DNA of 64,000 nucleotides from NCBI RefSeq assembly GCF_037975245.1, contig NC_092570.1, positions 4,310,001 through 4,374,000 on the forward strand, in the 5' to 3' direction. Position numbers and translations under genes: made by a program. How positions within the stretch are numbered: the first letter of the stretch is position 1; every line of letters begins with the position of its first letter. This DNA is from Apostichopus japonicus. Lineage: Eukaryota; Echinodermata; Holothuroidea; Aspidochirotida; Stichopodidae. Under the pieces are notes generated by a model that saw only the letters and a program-made list of their open reading frames with translations, made no database searches and had not been told where the DNA came from. Shown here in pieces: positions 23,601-35,343 of the stretch.

Positions 23601-26600
23601 TATTTCACCCAAAAATTATCAGAAGTATTTCAACTGAAATTTTGATTTATAATTGTTGTTGATAATTTTACCAAAATGTAACAAAGGTTTTTCTCAAAAG
23701 ATGATTGCAAGATAACCTCCCAGAGATTTTCAGCAAACGACTGTGTCGTCAGCGAGCTGAGTCATCAGTCCGTTCAATCCTAAAAGAAATTATTTTCTCG
23801 ACACATACAAGAAGCAGGGCAAGAAATGTCATTTTCATTCACAATTTTAGTGTAGATTTGAAATTAAACAGGACTACCCAACCTAATAACTGGCATTTTT
23901 GTAAGAATTTAATGGATCTAAATTTTTACAAAAACAAAAAGAAGATTTGCTTAGCTTTTTTTGTTTAATTTTACTAACCTGCAAAGAAGGTATTGTCTGG
24001 TGTTTGGGTCGCATCCAGGATAGAAGAACAGGACACAGACATGGCATCCCTGGCACTTGACCGTCTCTTCCGAGGGGGAAGAGGAGTGTCCTGTTGGTCA
24101 GCGGTCTGGGATAAAGCCGCAATGCTGTCCTTCAGTCGCCTTTTTCTACCGCTATGGATGCTTGTAGGTGTCATCTTGAAGGCTCTGGGAGTCTTTGCCT
24201 AGATGGATTCAAAAAATGCTGTTATGATGGGAAAAAATGTGTTCTTGTCTTGTAGCGTATCAGCTAATTATGCAAAAAGACACCAAATATCGTGTGAGTG
24301 ACTGTGGCGGGCATTCCCCAAAACAGAAGCAAAAAAAGCCACAAAAAAAAAAAGACAGACATTAATACAATACTGGTGACAGAAAAAAATGATGGGAAAG
24401 AAATTACTCACCATCTCAAATTTGTAGATGTGTTCATCAGCACATGCATCAATCTGAATACTTGCCCAGAACCACTGAAAATTAAAGATGAAAAACAGGT
24501 TTGTTTTTATTTATTTATGTTTTTTATTCAAATAAAACTACTGGGTACTTGCTTCAAAGACTCACTTCAAAGCATGAAATTGTGTCCCAACAATTTTTAG
24601 GAGTTTATAAAAAGATGACTTTTACAGGTAATAAGGCAAACTATTTCTAATTTTGTTACAACTATTTTCTCACCACCTTAATGTGTATGCTATATTTTAG
24701 AGCTATTTAAATTATTCACGGTAGAATGATAAAAATGTCTCCTCACCTCCTGTTTGACAATACGAGGACAGCAAATATCCGTTGTTAATTCCTTGATCAC
24801 GTTTTCGTCTATGACGAGGTGGGTGCAGGTCGGGTCACCGACCGGTGAAAACGAACCACCTGCGAGAAGAATCGCAGAATGAGACTTTATAAAGTTGTCA
24901 GGTAAAGAAAATATTGACATTAGTTCAATTCAGGATTTGGATGCATTAATTACCGAGGGAGTTGATTGTTTTATTTCATTGAATATAATTGCACTGACAT
25001 TGTTTTAGAATAACGACCTTGTTTACTTTCACCCAGAGAACATGAAATCCAAATGAGAACTCTAAAAGGGTTTCCACCGATGTGACTTTTTACGTATAAG
25101 TTTTACAATGTACCAACGATGTTATCTAACTTGGTATGATGAGTGCACTTGTTACACGGTTGCAAGATATATTCATAAAATTGTGTTCAACTTCAAGTCT
25201 ACAATACTAATACCTGGATAAAGTATGCCAATGCTGCGTTTGGGTTTTGTAGAGAGATACAGAAAATTATATTGAAAACTATTAAGACATACAATTTCCC
25301 ACCAAGAGTATAAACTTTTTTTTTGTTACATGAGCAAAGTATTAAAATTGAGATTAAAGACAACTTTCTTGTCATTTTTTAAATTTTTGTTTTAAATTTT
25401 CTCCTTTTTGATATTAAAGTTCCAACCTTGTGATGTGGTCTGGTCTTCCATATGTTTCTTTTCATCTTCTGTGAAACCGTGGAAGCTGAGAACCAAGTTG
25501 AAGAAGGGCGCAACTTTATACCGCGTGATCTGTTAATGAATCAAACAAAGATTGTTCCAGATTGTTACTGTGAGGACATCTGTTCATGTAAACCAATTCT
25601 ACGTCAAGCATGCTAGGGAATAATTCATATTTGTAAACAAGTAACAGAAAACCGACTGGGAAATTTTAGACAATGGGAAAGAGCAGAGAAATTAATGGTT
25701 AGAACGGGATTGGAATGAGTGACCTCTACCAACTGAGCTATCCAGACCTTAGTTGGTGGTGCTCCCTATAAAGATGCCATTTCTTCCTGGGGGCGCTATT
25801 CAGAAGCCACAGAACCTTGTATACCATCTAACCAGGGATCACACCCCAGTTTGATTTGATACAACTTAGAAAACGGCAGGGACATGATTTCATGAGAAAT
25901 TTGGCGTTGTTATATATGTATGTATATATATATATATATATATATAAAATCATATATGAGGTCATATGAGGTCACTGTTTCGATATCCTGTTCCAGCCAT
26001 AGACTTCTTTGTTCTTATCCAGGGAATAACAATCATGATTATTCCCTGTCATAAATTAATCCAATATGAAAGCAAAATAGCTGTTTAAATACAGTAGCAT
26101 CTATTTGACGACAGGGTTGAATGAAAGCACAGTGGAATACAGTCAGCTCCATTATTGCATGTTTGCCAAGCTTTCCGTTCCTTCCTTTTTTTTTTTTTTC
26201 ATTTTCCATGTTTTTCACATAACTGTAACATGAAAGCTCAGATGTTGGCAAAATACTTCTCAAAAAGTTTGATTTTTAGAGAAAACCTTCTTAAGCAGAG
26301 AAAGGTAATGAGCTCCTTTTTTTGTATCAATTTATCCATCGTCTTGAGCCTTAACCATTCAGTTGTTGACCATTCTTGTTCTAATAAAATGGTATCTTGC
26401 AGTTGTATGTGTATATATATATATATACTGTGTATATAAATTGGTATCTATATTTATAGATACCAAGATCTTTCCATTGCTCTTTGTCTAATCATTTCCT
26501 TACCAGTTCCTCATCTGACCCAAGGTGGCCAAGATCTGCCCTTCTTTCCCAGATATGTTCAACCCAATCTCGTTTTACGATGGGTTTGCCTAGACTGACC

Positions 26601-29600
26601 GCATACTATAGAAAAGGGAAACATGAATGACAATAATTAAGGTAAACAAATGATTTGTTCTGCAAAATGATATGAAAGTAGGAAACATTTACAAATAACC
26701 TACATAGATTGAAAATCAATTGTTTCAATCTAATTTCTATATAATTTCTACCAAAAAAAAAATTGTTGCTATTTTCTCAAAATTTATCTGGTAAATTTCT
26801 TTATATAACTTGCAGACATAAATTTAATCCATACATGTAAATTGTTTTTTTCTTTAATTCATTCTTTGGCTTTAAAAATGTTAATGTCAGGAGCATGAAG
26901 TACCAATTTTTCTTTAATGGGATCATAAAATATTGAATTTCTCTTCCCCTTTCTCGCTAGATTTTTGAGTCTGGACATCACCCTCTCCGCATACGCCCTC
27001 AAATGTGTAAGTTCTGCTCTTTTTGGGCAGTAACATACGTACACAGGAGGTAGGCAAGTATTCAAGTCAATAATGACAGCTTTCATACAGAAGTACATCA
27101 TGCCAACAGTTGTGAGTACATCAATAAAATTTTGTCTTTAAAACATTTTGCAAGGACAATATAAAACTTAAAACAGCTCTGTGTGTTCAATGCAAATACA
27201 ATGCGTTTGTTTGCTGTTTCTGTTTTGAAACTATTTGCATTTGTGACATATGGGACATTTCAGAGGCTTTAACCATTACATAGATCTCGTAACTGAAATA
27301 GGTAACACAGACAAAAATACGGACAAAAACACAGACAAAAACACAGATTAAAACTTTTGTCACTTTTATATGAATGAGGTTGTATCTTAACTGATATACA
27401 CTGTGACGTATGGGACCAGAGATAGTTGCTTGATTTTTAATATAAAATTGTGCTCAAAACTCACTGACTGTTAAAGCATTGAAGCAAAACTTCCACTAAA
27501 TCACTAGAATGTACCTTACATAACATAGCCATCATGTGGCACAGTATCAACAAAACATATTTTATCTAATTTTTATGTAATTTACATGAAATATGAAAGA
27601 AACAAAGTGTGACGTATGGGACATGTGGCGTATCCATGGGACATTTTTTCCATGAGGAAATGTGGCTTGAAAAGTCATGTTTTTGTCTAAATTTTTGTGT
27701 CAAATAATAATGTTTGGTGCAAAGAAAGACAACTTTAGCACTGAAACTGATTTTGTAAAAAAAATTGTCTGCATGGTTTTAGTGCAAAATAGAAGGGAAA
27801 AAAAAATATATCATTCAAGAACAAATTTGTCAACTAATCACACATTTCTAGCTCAAAAACAACAACATTAAGTTATCTATTTCATTTTTTTTTTTTACGA
27901 AAATATTTTAAGGTTGAGCTGTATCTCGAAACACTACCATTCAATTTTTAACCTAGATCCAAGATACCTATACTACCAGTGCTGAAAAAAAAAATCAAAA
28001 TATACATCTTGGCCAACTCCCTACAAGTAACATCATTTCTGTATCATTGGCTTTGTTTTCATGTGATATCATCAAAGCAATTTCTTCTACTTAGCTATCT
28101 GGATGGTTGCAATTGGAAGAGTCAACCATCTTCTGAATGCTTCGAGTGATTATGAACTGATGGTTGTGGGCATGGTAAAATCTGGTGCACTATTAACTTT
28201 GTGGGCAGAGAGAGTTGATGGTTGCTGCAATATTTGTCAAAGTATTCACGTTTCATAAAAGTGTGTATCTTTAAGAGACAAAAAACAAGAAGCGGGTCTG
28301 GTCAGGTTTTCATGGGTCGCAATATTCTTTAAACTTTTTTTTGTCTTGGCAAAGACAGTATTAAAACCAACAACTTTCTGTGTGTTCATTGCAAACACTT
28401 GCATTTTCTCACACTATTTATTTTTCTTTCAAGTTACAGTTGCGCAAACAGCGATAAAGTTTCTGTTTACTATAGAAAATCAATTGTTTTACAGGATTCT
28501 ATTAAGGCATTGTTTTGATAAAAACTTCCTGCACATTCAAGTTCAATTATTAACAGGTGAATTTGAAATTGAACTACTTTTTTAGAAAGCGAGTCTGTTG
28601 TTTCATGGGTTGTGCCTCTTTCTCATCAAGTTATGCCCGGGTAACGAAAGGTTCCTAGACAGGTCTGAGACTTACAAACCAGAGAAAACACAGAGTTTCA
28701 TGAAAGGAAGTTTATACAAATCGCAGCTTTACATACTGCCCCACGGTTGATATACAAAACAAAATGGCCGTTATATCCACTTTCACGACAACCAGCATTG
28801 TGATATAATGTATGAAATAAATCAGTTACTGCTTTTTTTTTCAATTTAATTCAAAGTGATTATATAACAGTAGAAAAATATTTAACTGTATAAGGGGATG
28901 TTTATTTTTTGTTGGTAAGATATTTTGAACAAGTGACTTCATCATCGAAATTCAATTTTTGATAGTAATTGCTGATGCGTCCTATAAAATTGATCAGTGA
29001 AAAAAAAAAAAAAAAAAATTATGTGTCGGTCAAGTGTACTATTTTATCGAGATAAAAAAAGGAGAATTTTCTTATCTCACCAGATGTTCAAACCAGCCAT
29101 CAATATTTGAGTTTCAGAAGTATTTCTGTTTACTTACTCTACATTCACACACCCCAATTTCATATTGAGATGAAAAATGATCAATTGCTGCATTGGATTT
29201 ATTTGATTGGTGTTATTAATTAAGACTGACATTAATATAATACAAGATCTCCTTGTCCTTAATGCCAATAAAAAGTGAATTGTTTTAACCAGATTCACCT
29301 GTCGAACAACTTCGACCGTTTTTTTCTCTTTCCATAATTTTTCTTTTTGTATCTTACCCTGTACTTTTGACCACTGGTAGAGTTAGCTACCAGATGAGTT
29401 ACGCTTGATGTCATGTCCTTGCGGATGCTGCCCCCCATGTGATGTACCAACTCTCCCAATCTCTTCAACTGTTCCTTCCGGGTGAATCCCGTAAAGCAGA
29501 CCACAATCGTGGTCATCTGCTGGCAAAATAGCGGCCTGTTGCAACATGGTAGAGCCTGGCATATGAAAGGGAAGGGGGAAAAAAATGTTTAAAAAAATTG

Positions 29601-32600
29601 ATGTGATGTTGACATGAACATCCATCTTTGAGCATTGTGCAAAAGTCACAACGATTTACATCTTTGTGTAGAATTTATTGTTACCGATAGAGACTGCTGG
29701 GTCCGCTATATCCTGAGAGGGCGCTATCTTCTTTGCGGTTGGTAAAGTATTTTTCATTTGCTTAATTTCGAAACAAATAGCCAACATACTAAAAGTCAAA
29801 ACACACACACGGTGAAATAAGTCATAATATTCACCAGATTTATTTATCTGAGTATAATTTTTTTTTACCCTGAATTACGTAGTTTTCTCATCCAAAATTT
29901 TTACATTTCGATGACCTGAAGTATTAATTCTGGGGTATTTCTGAAAATGAATTTTCTCAGAGGACCATAGAAAAAAAACACTGGTTTGAGAAATGAGCCT
30001 GAGAGAAGCAAAATATCACTATATATCTATACACCTAAATTGAGGAATGTGCTGGGTAGGCTGATAAGGTGCTAAACTCTAAAGCACTAAGGGTCCGTAT
30101 ACCAGACTAGTGTAAGATTGTTTGTCTTTAATAAATTTTCCCAGGCAAGATCGCAACCTTCGCCAGTCAAAGTCGGCCCGCAGAGGGATGCTGGACACAT
30201 TTGAAAATGTGCTTTGCATTAAACATTCTCTTCACTTGAAATTTTTGTCAGTATCTGTGAATAAATGATTTGTAGCTCTTACAAAGAGAAACAAGAAAAA
30301 GACTGCTTCAGCTCCTTGGCCATAATGACTCGACGTCACTAAATCTTCCGTTGCCAGATGCAAAATTCACAAAATATCGTAAAATTCACATCTTCGTCAT
30401 CTACAAAATGCTACAATAAGGATGTGGATATGACCTGAGGTTGTCAAAACTTTACAGCAATTTTTTTTTAAGCAATCATTCTCAACCACCAGGAGATTAT
30501 TTTTCTATAAAAAGTTCACATATTTGCAAGAAAGAAGACAGTAGGACTGATCTCTTTTACCTAAAAAGTGGCCAGAGTTGATGCAGTCTGTAAAATGACA
30601 CTTACCTCATCTTCTTCGGCTTTCTTTAGAATGATGGGAGGGCCCAGAATGCGAGCACCGTTCACGTGAAGATCCGTAAACTCGTAGCTCTCAAAGTCGT
30701 CGACGACGTGAACAGTCTCGCAGGATCGGTCCTTGAGAAATTCTTTCCCCGTCTCAGAGGACACGTAGGGCATTTTCATTTTCTGAGATTGGAAAAATAG
30801 TAGTTGTGCTTTATAAATGTATGGCAAATGCAAAGTGTAGTAATTTTAGTCCCTATCACAAAGCGTAGTGCAAATTAAGGATTGAGAGGGCCCAATTTTT
30901 TTATTAGAGCGAAGTTAGAAATTGCCTTGAATTTTCATTGTTATGTCAGGGTAGCACGGGTGATTTCTTTGGGGCACGGGTGATTTCTATTGGGCACGGG
31001 TGACTTCTATGGGGCACATGTTGATTTCTATGTCAGTACAGCAAGTGGTTGGGGCCAAAGATGTTAGATTGGGCCCTCCCACTAACCAGTACTCTATCCA
31101 ATTGACCAGAATTAAGGAGGATATTTCCCCGGAATGTTGAAATGCAAAAATGACCACTGATATGAAATTGGATACTAAATTTTTTTGGTTGCAATTATAA
31201 TATCTTGCCAAAACAAAAAAAACTGTTGTGTCATAAGTACAGTGGAAACCATCTCAACTAGCTCTATACTACAAAATCTGCAGGAAAAAAAATTAAATTG
31301 ATAAAAAACATTTATTTTTTATTGATTAACTGAATCAAACATCTCAGATATTTTGGTACGTAATTACCTTGAGAGCCTTAAGAACGTCATCCCGTCTGGC
31401 GATTTCCCCGACCAAGCAGACTTGAGCATCAAGAGCCATTTCCTCTGAAAAGAACACAGAGAGTGGACGTACACTGTTTAACTGAAATTGAAACGTGATA
31501 CTATGTATGTATGTACGTATGTATGTAGGTCTGTATTTTAGATCCTCCTGCAAGCAGGAACTGGCGATGATCTAAAAAGAACTGTCAACGATACTTTCAA
31601 TTTCGATACTCTGAAAACAGTCGACCTTGCTGCTTGTTTCAAAACTGTGGCAATGCTCCTATGCCACATGGAGAAAAGCGCAGGGCTATGGCATATACAT
31701 GTGTATATGCCATAGAGCATACAGATATGTCTACATATATGTATTTATACAGTTGCACGGAGGAGAATTGAACTTGACACTTATGTCTGCCATTCAGCTA
31801 ATATTTGCTTCCATTTGTCATGTTTCTTGCAATTATATTCCCAAAACATCACAGAGCTGCTGTACTTGTAACAAACTGGTATTATATTTTTGTCAAGAAA
31901 GTTACGCCAGCCTCCCCCCCCCCCCCCCGAAGCCCAACTTACAGTACACACATCATGACCAACAAATATAAATGAGTTGTTGAAAAAAGAAAACTTGTAA
32001 AAAGGATAAAATGTTCACAAAAAACTGTGTCTCTACAGCTGTAGATATACCTTGAGGTCTCAACTAATCTTACCAAGAATTTGACCATTTTGCCAAACTT
32101 TCTCTTTCCTATATTAAAGCCTTACATTCAAATTGAAATGATTTTGTAACCGCAAGTCTGAATATGTTCATATAAATTATGTATGTAATATAAAATAATA
32201 CTGTAGTGTGTTCATTTACAGAAATAAGTTCATTGAAAGAGAATAAATAAGACAAAATTTTAACTAAAGAAAGAGTTATTTAGTAAATTTAAACAAAACA
32301 GTTTAATCTATACAAGATATATAGAGAACGTGTGAATGAAAAGAAAAGTTATGAAAATTGTTAGAGATTTTACGTGCTGGGAGTCTAGAAAGATGTGATA
32401 CAATTAACATTGATTCATGCCAAATGTAAACAACTGCTTGTCTTTGTTTTGTTGAGTAGATGTAAATGAAATATTGAATTTGTGCTAACAACGGCCAGCA
32501 TAAGTAGGAAATCATTTAAACTGTCAAAAGTGTTCAACAAAACCTTTAAAGCGGGAAAATGAATTAGTAAATTTGGCGATAAAATGAATCAATGGATTAG

Positions 32601-33380
32601 AAAATATCATGAGTATGAATTATGAAGAAAATATAAACAAAGGAAGATTGGATGGATTCAGCAGCTTATGAATTTGAATATGTTCCTTCGTAGAGCAAAA
32701 AGTATCAATCCAAGTGATAGGCTTTACAATCATTGTGGAAGGCTGTGGCTTGAGGATTAACCTGGCACTTTTTCTCATCTCTTAATGTTAATAATATGAC
32801 TACTGTAGTTATAAGCAACTGTGGAATGAACTGGAAGACTCAAGTTACCATGTAAACGTTCCAAATTAAATCTGTTTTGGAGGTTTTTTTTATTGAAACT
32901 CTATATACTGTAGTCATGCTTTAAAACCATGGGGAATAGCACTGTACATCTGGTTTTTCCATGCCAGCACCTAAAATAGTGCATCGATTCATTTAAAAAA
33001 AAATTCAAACCAAGAAATTTTGAGGTCTATTAAACACTTACACACTATCATTCTTTCAAAGAAAGAGGTTATAATTAATTCAGCAAAGGTTGTTAAAATT
33101 TGGTTAAAATTACAGTGTTCTGATTCTTGTGCTTAATACAGCATTTACTGTTTAGTCTTCGAAAAGTTGTGTTTTTAAATAGACACCGTCTGCTTCCCGT
33201 GTTAGCATTTAAAACCGAGTAGCTACTGTATGTACGGTACATTAACTGACACACCTGGGGACCATAAAAATGACACATTCCTATATCCAGCTGCTTACCT
33301 TCCATGCAGGTTTCCTGAGAGGACGACAACCATGCTACCGAAGTTGAAGAACAACTTGTATCAGCTAAGGAGCAAGACAT
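16064..33380 (-). CDS. ECT2: ECT2, RhoGEF controlling cytokinesis (complete, 20 coding exons)
   Basis: ECT2 activates RhoA at the cell equator during cytokinesis. Coding exons in transcript order: 33380-33299, 31444-31368, 30782-30606, 29555-29358, 26605-26504, 25529-25427, 24859-24747, 24474-24412, 24198-23979, 23314-23163, 22470-22285, 21881-21771, 21038-20951, 20355-20274, 19798-19579, 19441-19300, 18096-17933, 17689-17604, 17011-16825, 16150-16064. They sum to 2640 nt, or 879 residues plus a stop, close to vertebrate ECT2 (about 880-915). Every junction phase matches. Order: BRCT0 (about 28-125), BRCT1 (about 131-215), BRCT2 (about 225-305), basic NLS linker (306-378), DH (about 405-600), PH (about 625-765), basic tail. 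The start ATG has an in-frame TAG six bases upstream. One intron is GC-AG (donor GCAAGA at 19578). A splice-acceptor minisatellite precedes the exon at 18096. Confidence 0.96.
17933..19441 (-). CDS. ECT2: ECT2 exons 16-17: PH domain
   Basis: Exon 16 (19441-19300) encodes ICKKRSKYAS to LLPLSHIRRVLDVNETE, matching the human 'LMPLSQIKKVLDIRETE'. Exon 17 (18096-17933) encodes CHSAFALLCKPL and the C-terminal PH helix EAKADWLKTLCHHIA. The PH domain restrains and positions the DH module and contacts membrane. The acceptor and first 27 bases of exon 17 are the source of the minisatellite immediately upstream, at 18068-18748. Confidence 0.95.
18068..18748 (-). repeat. 68-bp minisatellite (10 copies) built from an ECT2 splice acceptor
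   Basis: Copies begin at 18068 (69 bp), 18137, 18205, 18273, 18341, 18409, 18477, 18545, 18613 and 18681, each about 68 bp. Read in the sense of ECT2 (minus), each unit holds a pyrimidine tract, an acceptor (ccctctctacag), the first about 27 bases of exon 17, and a spacer rich in A and T. The copy at 18068 overlaps the true exon (boundary 18096). Most upstream copies differ at one exonic base (CGTGTCAC instead of CGTGCCAC). Units are nearly identical, so the expansion is recent. Confidence 0.95.
19579..23314 (-). CDS. ECT2: ECT2 exons 10-15: DH (Dbl homology, RhoGEF) domain
   Basis: The DH domain catalyses GDP/GTP exchange on RhoA. CR1 is seen as AMELLQTETNYVKILETIL (exon 10, 23314-23163), CR2 around AYPPFVNYFEMTK and PRFHAFLK (exon 12, 21881-21771), and the CR3 signature as LTELLIRPVQRLPSMILLLS (exon 13, 21038-20951). 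Exon 14 (20355-20274) and the start of exon 15 (19798-19579, HINEDRRKAE) complete the last helix. Exon 15 continues into PH strand 1 (VSMILFSDTLE) and ends in GAG with a GC donor (GCAAGA), the only non-GT donor in the gene. The phase and the human exon boundary after 'CLE' support this. Confidence 0.95.
20690..20905. repeat. 56-bp tandem repeat in an ECT2 intron, about 3.8 copies
   Basis: The units begin with gttttttaaccc at 20752, 20808 and 20864 and contain CCTGCTTTAGGATTC. The first partial copy (about 20690-20751) is more diverged. It lies in the intron between exons 13 and 14. Confidence 0.75.
23979..24198 (-). CDS. ECT2: ECT2 exon 9: nuclear-localisation linker
   Basis: This exon encodes 73 codons between the BRCT and DH modules. 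Two basic clusters, SGRKRRLKD (about residues 321-329) and PPRKRRSSAR (about 346-355), match the bipartite NLS region that keeps ECT2 nuclear in interphase. Ser/Thr-Pro sites (KTPRAF, MTPTS, DTPLPP, TQTPDN) are candidate mitotic Cdk sites, by analogy with the human linker. The sequence between the clusters is poorly conserved, as in other animals. Confidence 0.93.
24412..25529 (-). CDS. ECT2: ECT2 exons 6-8: BRCT2
   Basis: Exon 6 (25529-25427) encodes YKVAPFFNLVLSFHGFTEDE; exon 7 (24859-24747) encodes GGSFSPVGDPTCTHLVIDE and a segment ending in VKQE; exon 8 (24474-24412) starts WFWASIQIDACADEHIYKFE. Together they form the second canonical BRCT repeat. The donor after exon 6 (GTTGGA) is weak but keeps phase 1, and the glycine split across exons 6 and 7 gives the expected GG turn. 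Confidence 0.93.
25690..25765 (-). mobile_element. tRNA-derived SINE-like head in an ECT2 intron
   Basis: On the minus strand the sequence TCTGGATAGCTCAGTTGGTA followed by GAGG is a good Pol III A box with tRNA D-arm context (about 25723-25747). It is followed by a degraded B box, ATTCCAATCCC. The anticodon and acceptor stems do not fold as an intact tRNA, so a SINE remnant is more likely than a tRNA gene. Its limits are uncertain. Confidence 0.5.
26504..29555 (-). CDS. ECT2: ECT2 exons 4-5: BRCT1
   Basis: Exon 4 (29555-29358, 66 codons) carries the BRCT1 core: VVCFTGF, then LGELVHHMGGSIRKDMTSSV, then THLVAN. Exon 5 (26605-26504) carries YAVSLGKPIVKRDWVEHIWE with the conserved BRCT tryptophan. 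In vertebrates the BRCT repeats bind Plk1-phosphorylated RACGAP1/MgcRacGAP at the central spindle. The Thr and Lys of this phospho-binding region (T in CFTGF, K in SIRKD and GQKYR) are present. A second ORF at 29383-29649 is the same exon read in another frame. Confidence 0.94.
30606..33380 (-). CDS. ECT2: ECT2 exons 1-3: N terminus and BRCT0
   Basis: Exon 1 (33380-33299) encodes a Ser/Thr-rich start, MSCSLADTSCSSTSVAW, shorter than the human N terminus. Exons 2 and 3 encode the divergent first BRCT repeat: AQVCLVGEIARRDDVLKALK, then a segment ending ARILGPPIILKK, which matches the human order with 'RVIGPPVVL'. Acceptors and donors are canonical. The 5' UTR is probably split, but the upstream non-coding exon was not located. 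Confidence 0.93.
30939..31030. repeat. Short tandem repeat in an ECT2 intron
   Basis: About four imperfect copies of a roughly 24-base unit with core GGGCACGGGTGATTTCTAT lie between exons 2 and 3 of ECT2. No function is apparent. Confidence 0.6.
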
Positions 33381-35007
33381 TTTCTATCTGCTTGTAACAG
33401 CTGCGATGGTATGATATAAACAGCAAACAAAATAGAAAATAAAGAGAAAGCAAAAATAATGAAAGATGGAACAAAAACAAAGACAGATGAACAGGAAGCA
33501 CAGCAAAATCACAGCAACACAGAAAGGGTAAGCTCTCCCCTCCCCCACCCCCTCCCCCACCACCCACACATCTATCCTCTTCCAAGCTCTTATAGCATCA
33601 TAGTAGGATAAGGCTCACAAACCAACATGATTCTTATCTTTTGGTGATATGTAATTAAATTGCCATTTATGTAAGCCTAAGGTATGAAGGATGGCTGCGT
33701 TCATATTCCCTTCAAAGCTGCAATGGAATGTCAAGATAAATGATGTGACAGATTGATGATGACTGTTCAATTGGTGGCATTGCAAGCAGATTACGAAAAG
33801 TTGAAGCTTCTTTAGAAATGAATGTAATTGAAGTAGCAAGTACTGTATCAAGTCAGAAATACACAGTATATATGTCAGTAAGAAAGTATTTAATGCCTCT
33901 CCATCTGTATTTGGGCTAGCTAGGAAAGTCTGTTAAAAGCACATGATGATACGCTTTACAAATTTGACCATATTAGGAAGTGAGTGTTGCCAACACCCTC
34001 AATTGGACTAATCTTTCTTCTTCTTCTTCTCGTCTTCTTGTTTTTTTTTTTGGGGGGGGGGGGGAGTTGTAAGAAGTCATTTACTTTAAGGCAGAGTCGA
34101 GTCATTGCCAGAGATAGCTCTTGAGTTGAGTCATCATCGACTCGTTATGACTTGTTATGACACTCACTTGTATTTTTTGTTGCCTTTGCAGATGACTCTT
34201 AATATTCCAGCGATTAGATTAAATTGATAAAAAATGACTTCTTCCACTTTTCACACATTCATTTATCTCTTTACTGTAGTGTCATATTTCTCAGACATTG
34301 ATTGTGTACTTACAGTGTGTTTAGTCAACAACTGCTAATGTACACCTGCACGTCAACACTGACGATCAATGTAAAAATTTATATCACTTACTAGATTCGA
34401 TCACTCAGTACATGTACCGTATTACTATAGATTCGATCACTTGTTACTTACATTACACTGCAACATATTACGATGTAGCAAACTATTTGTTTTAGAACTC
34501 GACACGAATTGCATGTTGACTAGACAACATATTTAAATTAATGTACACACAAAACTGAGCCATTTATTGATACAGTGTAGGGTATGCCCATCCTCATCAT
34601 CCTTATGATGTTGAAATGAGTAGTACAGTGTGGCAGGTGTATTTTAATGATTAATGTTTAAAAATGTTTAAAAACTGAAAGGTTTCCCTTTCATAGACAA
34701 AACACAGTATTACTTACAAATACCATACACTTGCAGTACACATTTAAGTCACATGTATATACACACAACCTTTAGGATCACTGTAAGGGACTATTGTAGA
34801 TGAATTACTGTCCATATAATCTGATTTTTTGATCATAACAAAAGTTCAACATCATCTAAATATTTGGATAAGAGCTACTGTACAGTACGTACATGTACAT
34901 TCATGAGCATTACAGTAGGTATCCACTTTGTACAAGCCTTGTAAGAGGGCTACGGTACCCATGGGAATAATTTAGCATGTATCTTTTTTTGTGTCTCAAT
35001 TTACAAA

Positions 35008-35343
35008 CAATGGCAGAGCGTCCATACAGTCAGAGGGGGCCACTTTTTACTTATTCGCGATAATTGACTTTTTTATTGCGCTCTCAAATACCTATTGACA
35101 TTTGTCACATTTGGTTGGTGTAATTTTCTGACAAAATGTCGATGACACCTACTTATTCTTCGTTTATCTGCAAATTAGCAAGGCCCGGAAAAGGTCAATT
35201 CCGGCGATTTAGGGAGTATCTTTACTCAAAAATTTCTGTACACTCCGCGCCAACCTGTGGTGGCGCTCCGCTTAGATAGTGTCGAAAGCGCCCCTACAGA
35301 CCATTCTCGCCACCCCTGACCAATACCCCTAGCTCCACCACTG
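35008..35343. mobile_element. hAT-like MITE, 336 bp, core-sharing family
   Basis: An 8-bp target duplication, TTTACAAA, lies at 35000-35007 and 35344-35351. The ends are CAATGGCAGAGCGTCC on the left and, inverted, CAGTGGTGGAGCTAGG on the right, decayed versions of CAGTGGCGGA. The interior matches the element at 49858-50254 over almost its full length, including a conserved core at about 35239-35280. Confidence 0.85.

Noticed and set aside
26859-27101. Lys/Arg-rich minus ORF inside ECT2, considered as an extra exon
   Set aside because: Exons 4 and 5 already join in phase with continuous BRCT homology, leaving no room for it.
29383-29649. 88-codon minus-strand ORF overlapping an ECT2 exon
   Set aside because: It is the ECT2 exon 4 sequence in a different frame; the ECT2 frame has clear BRCT homology and correct phases.
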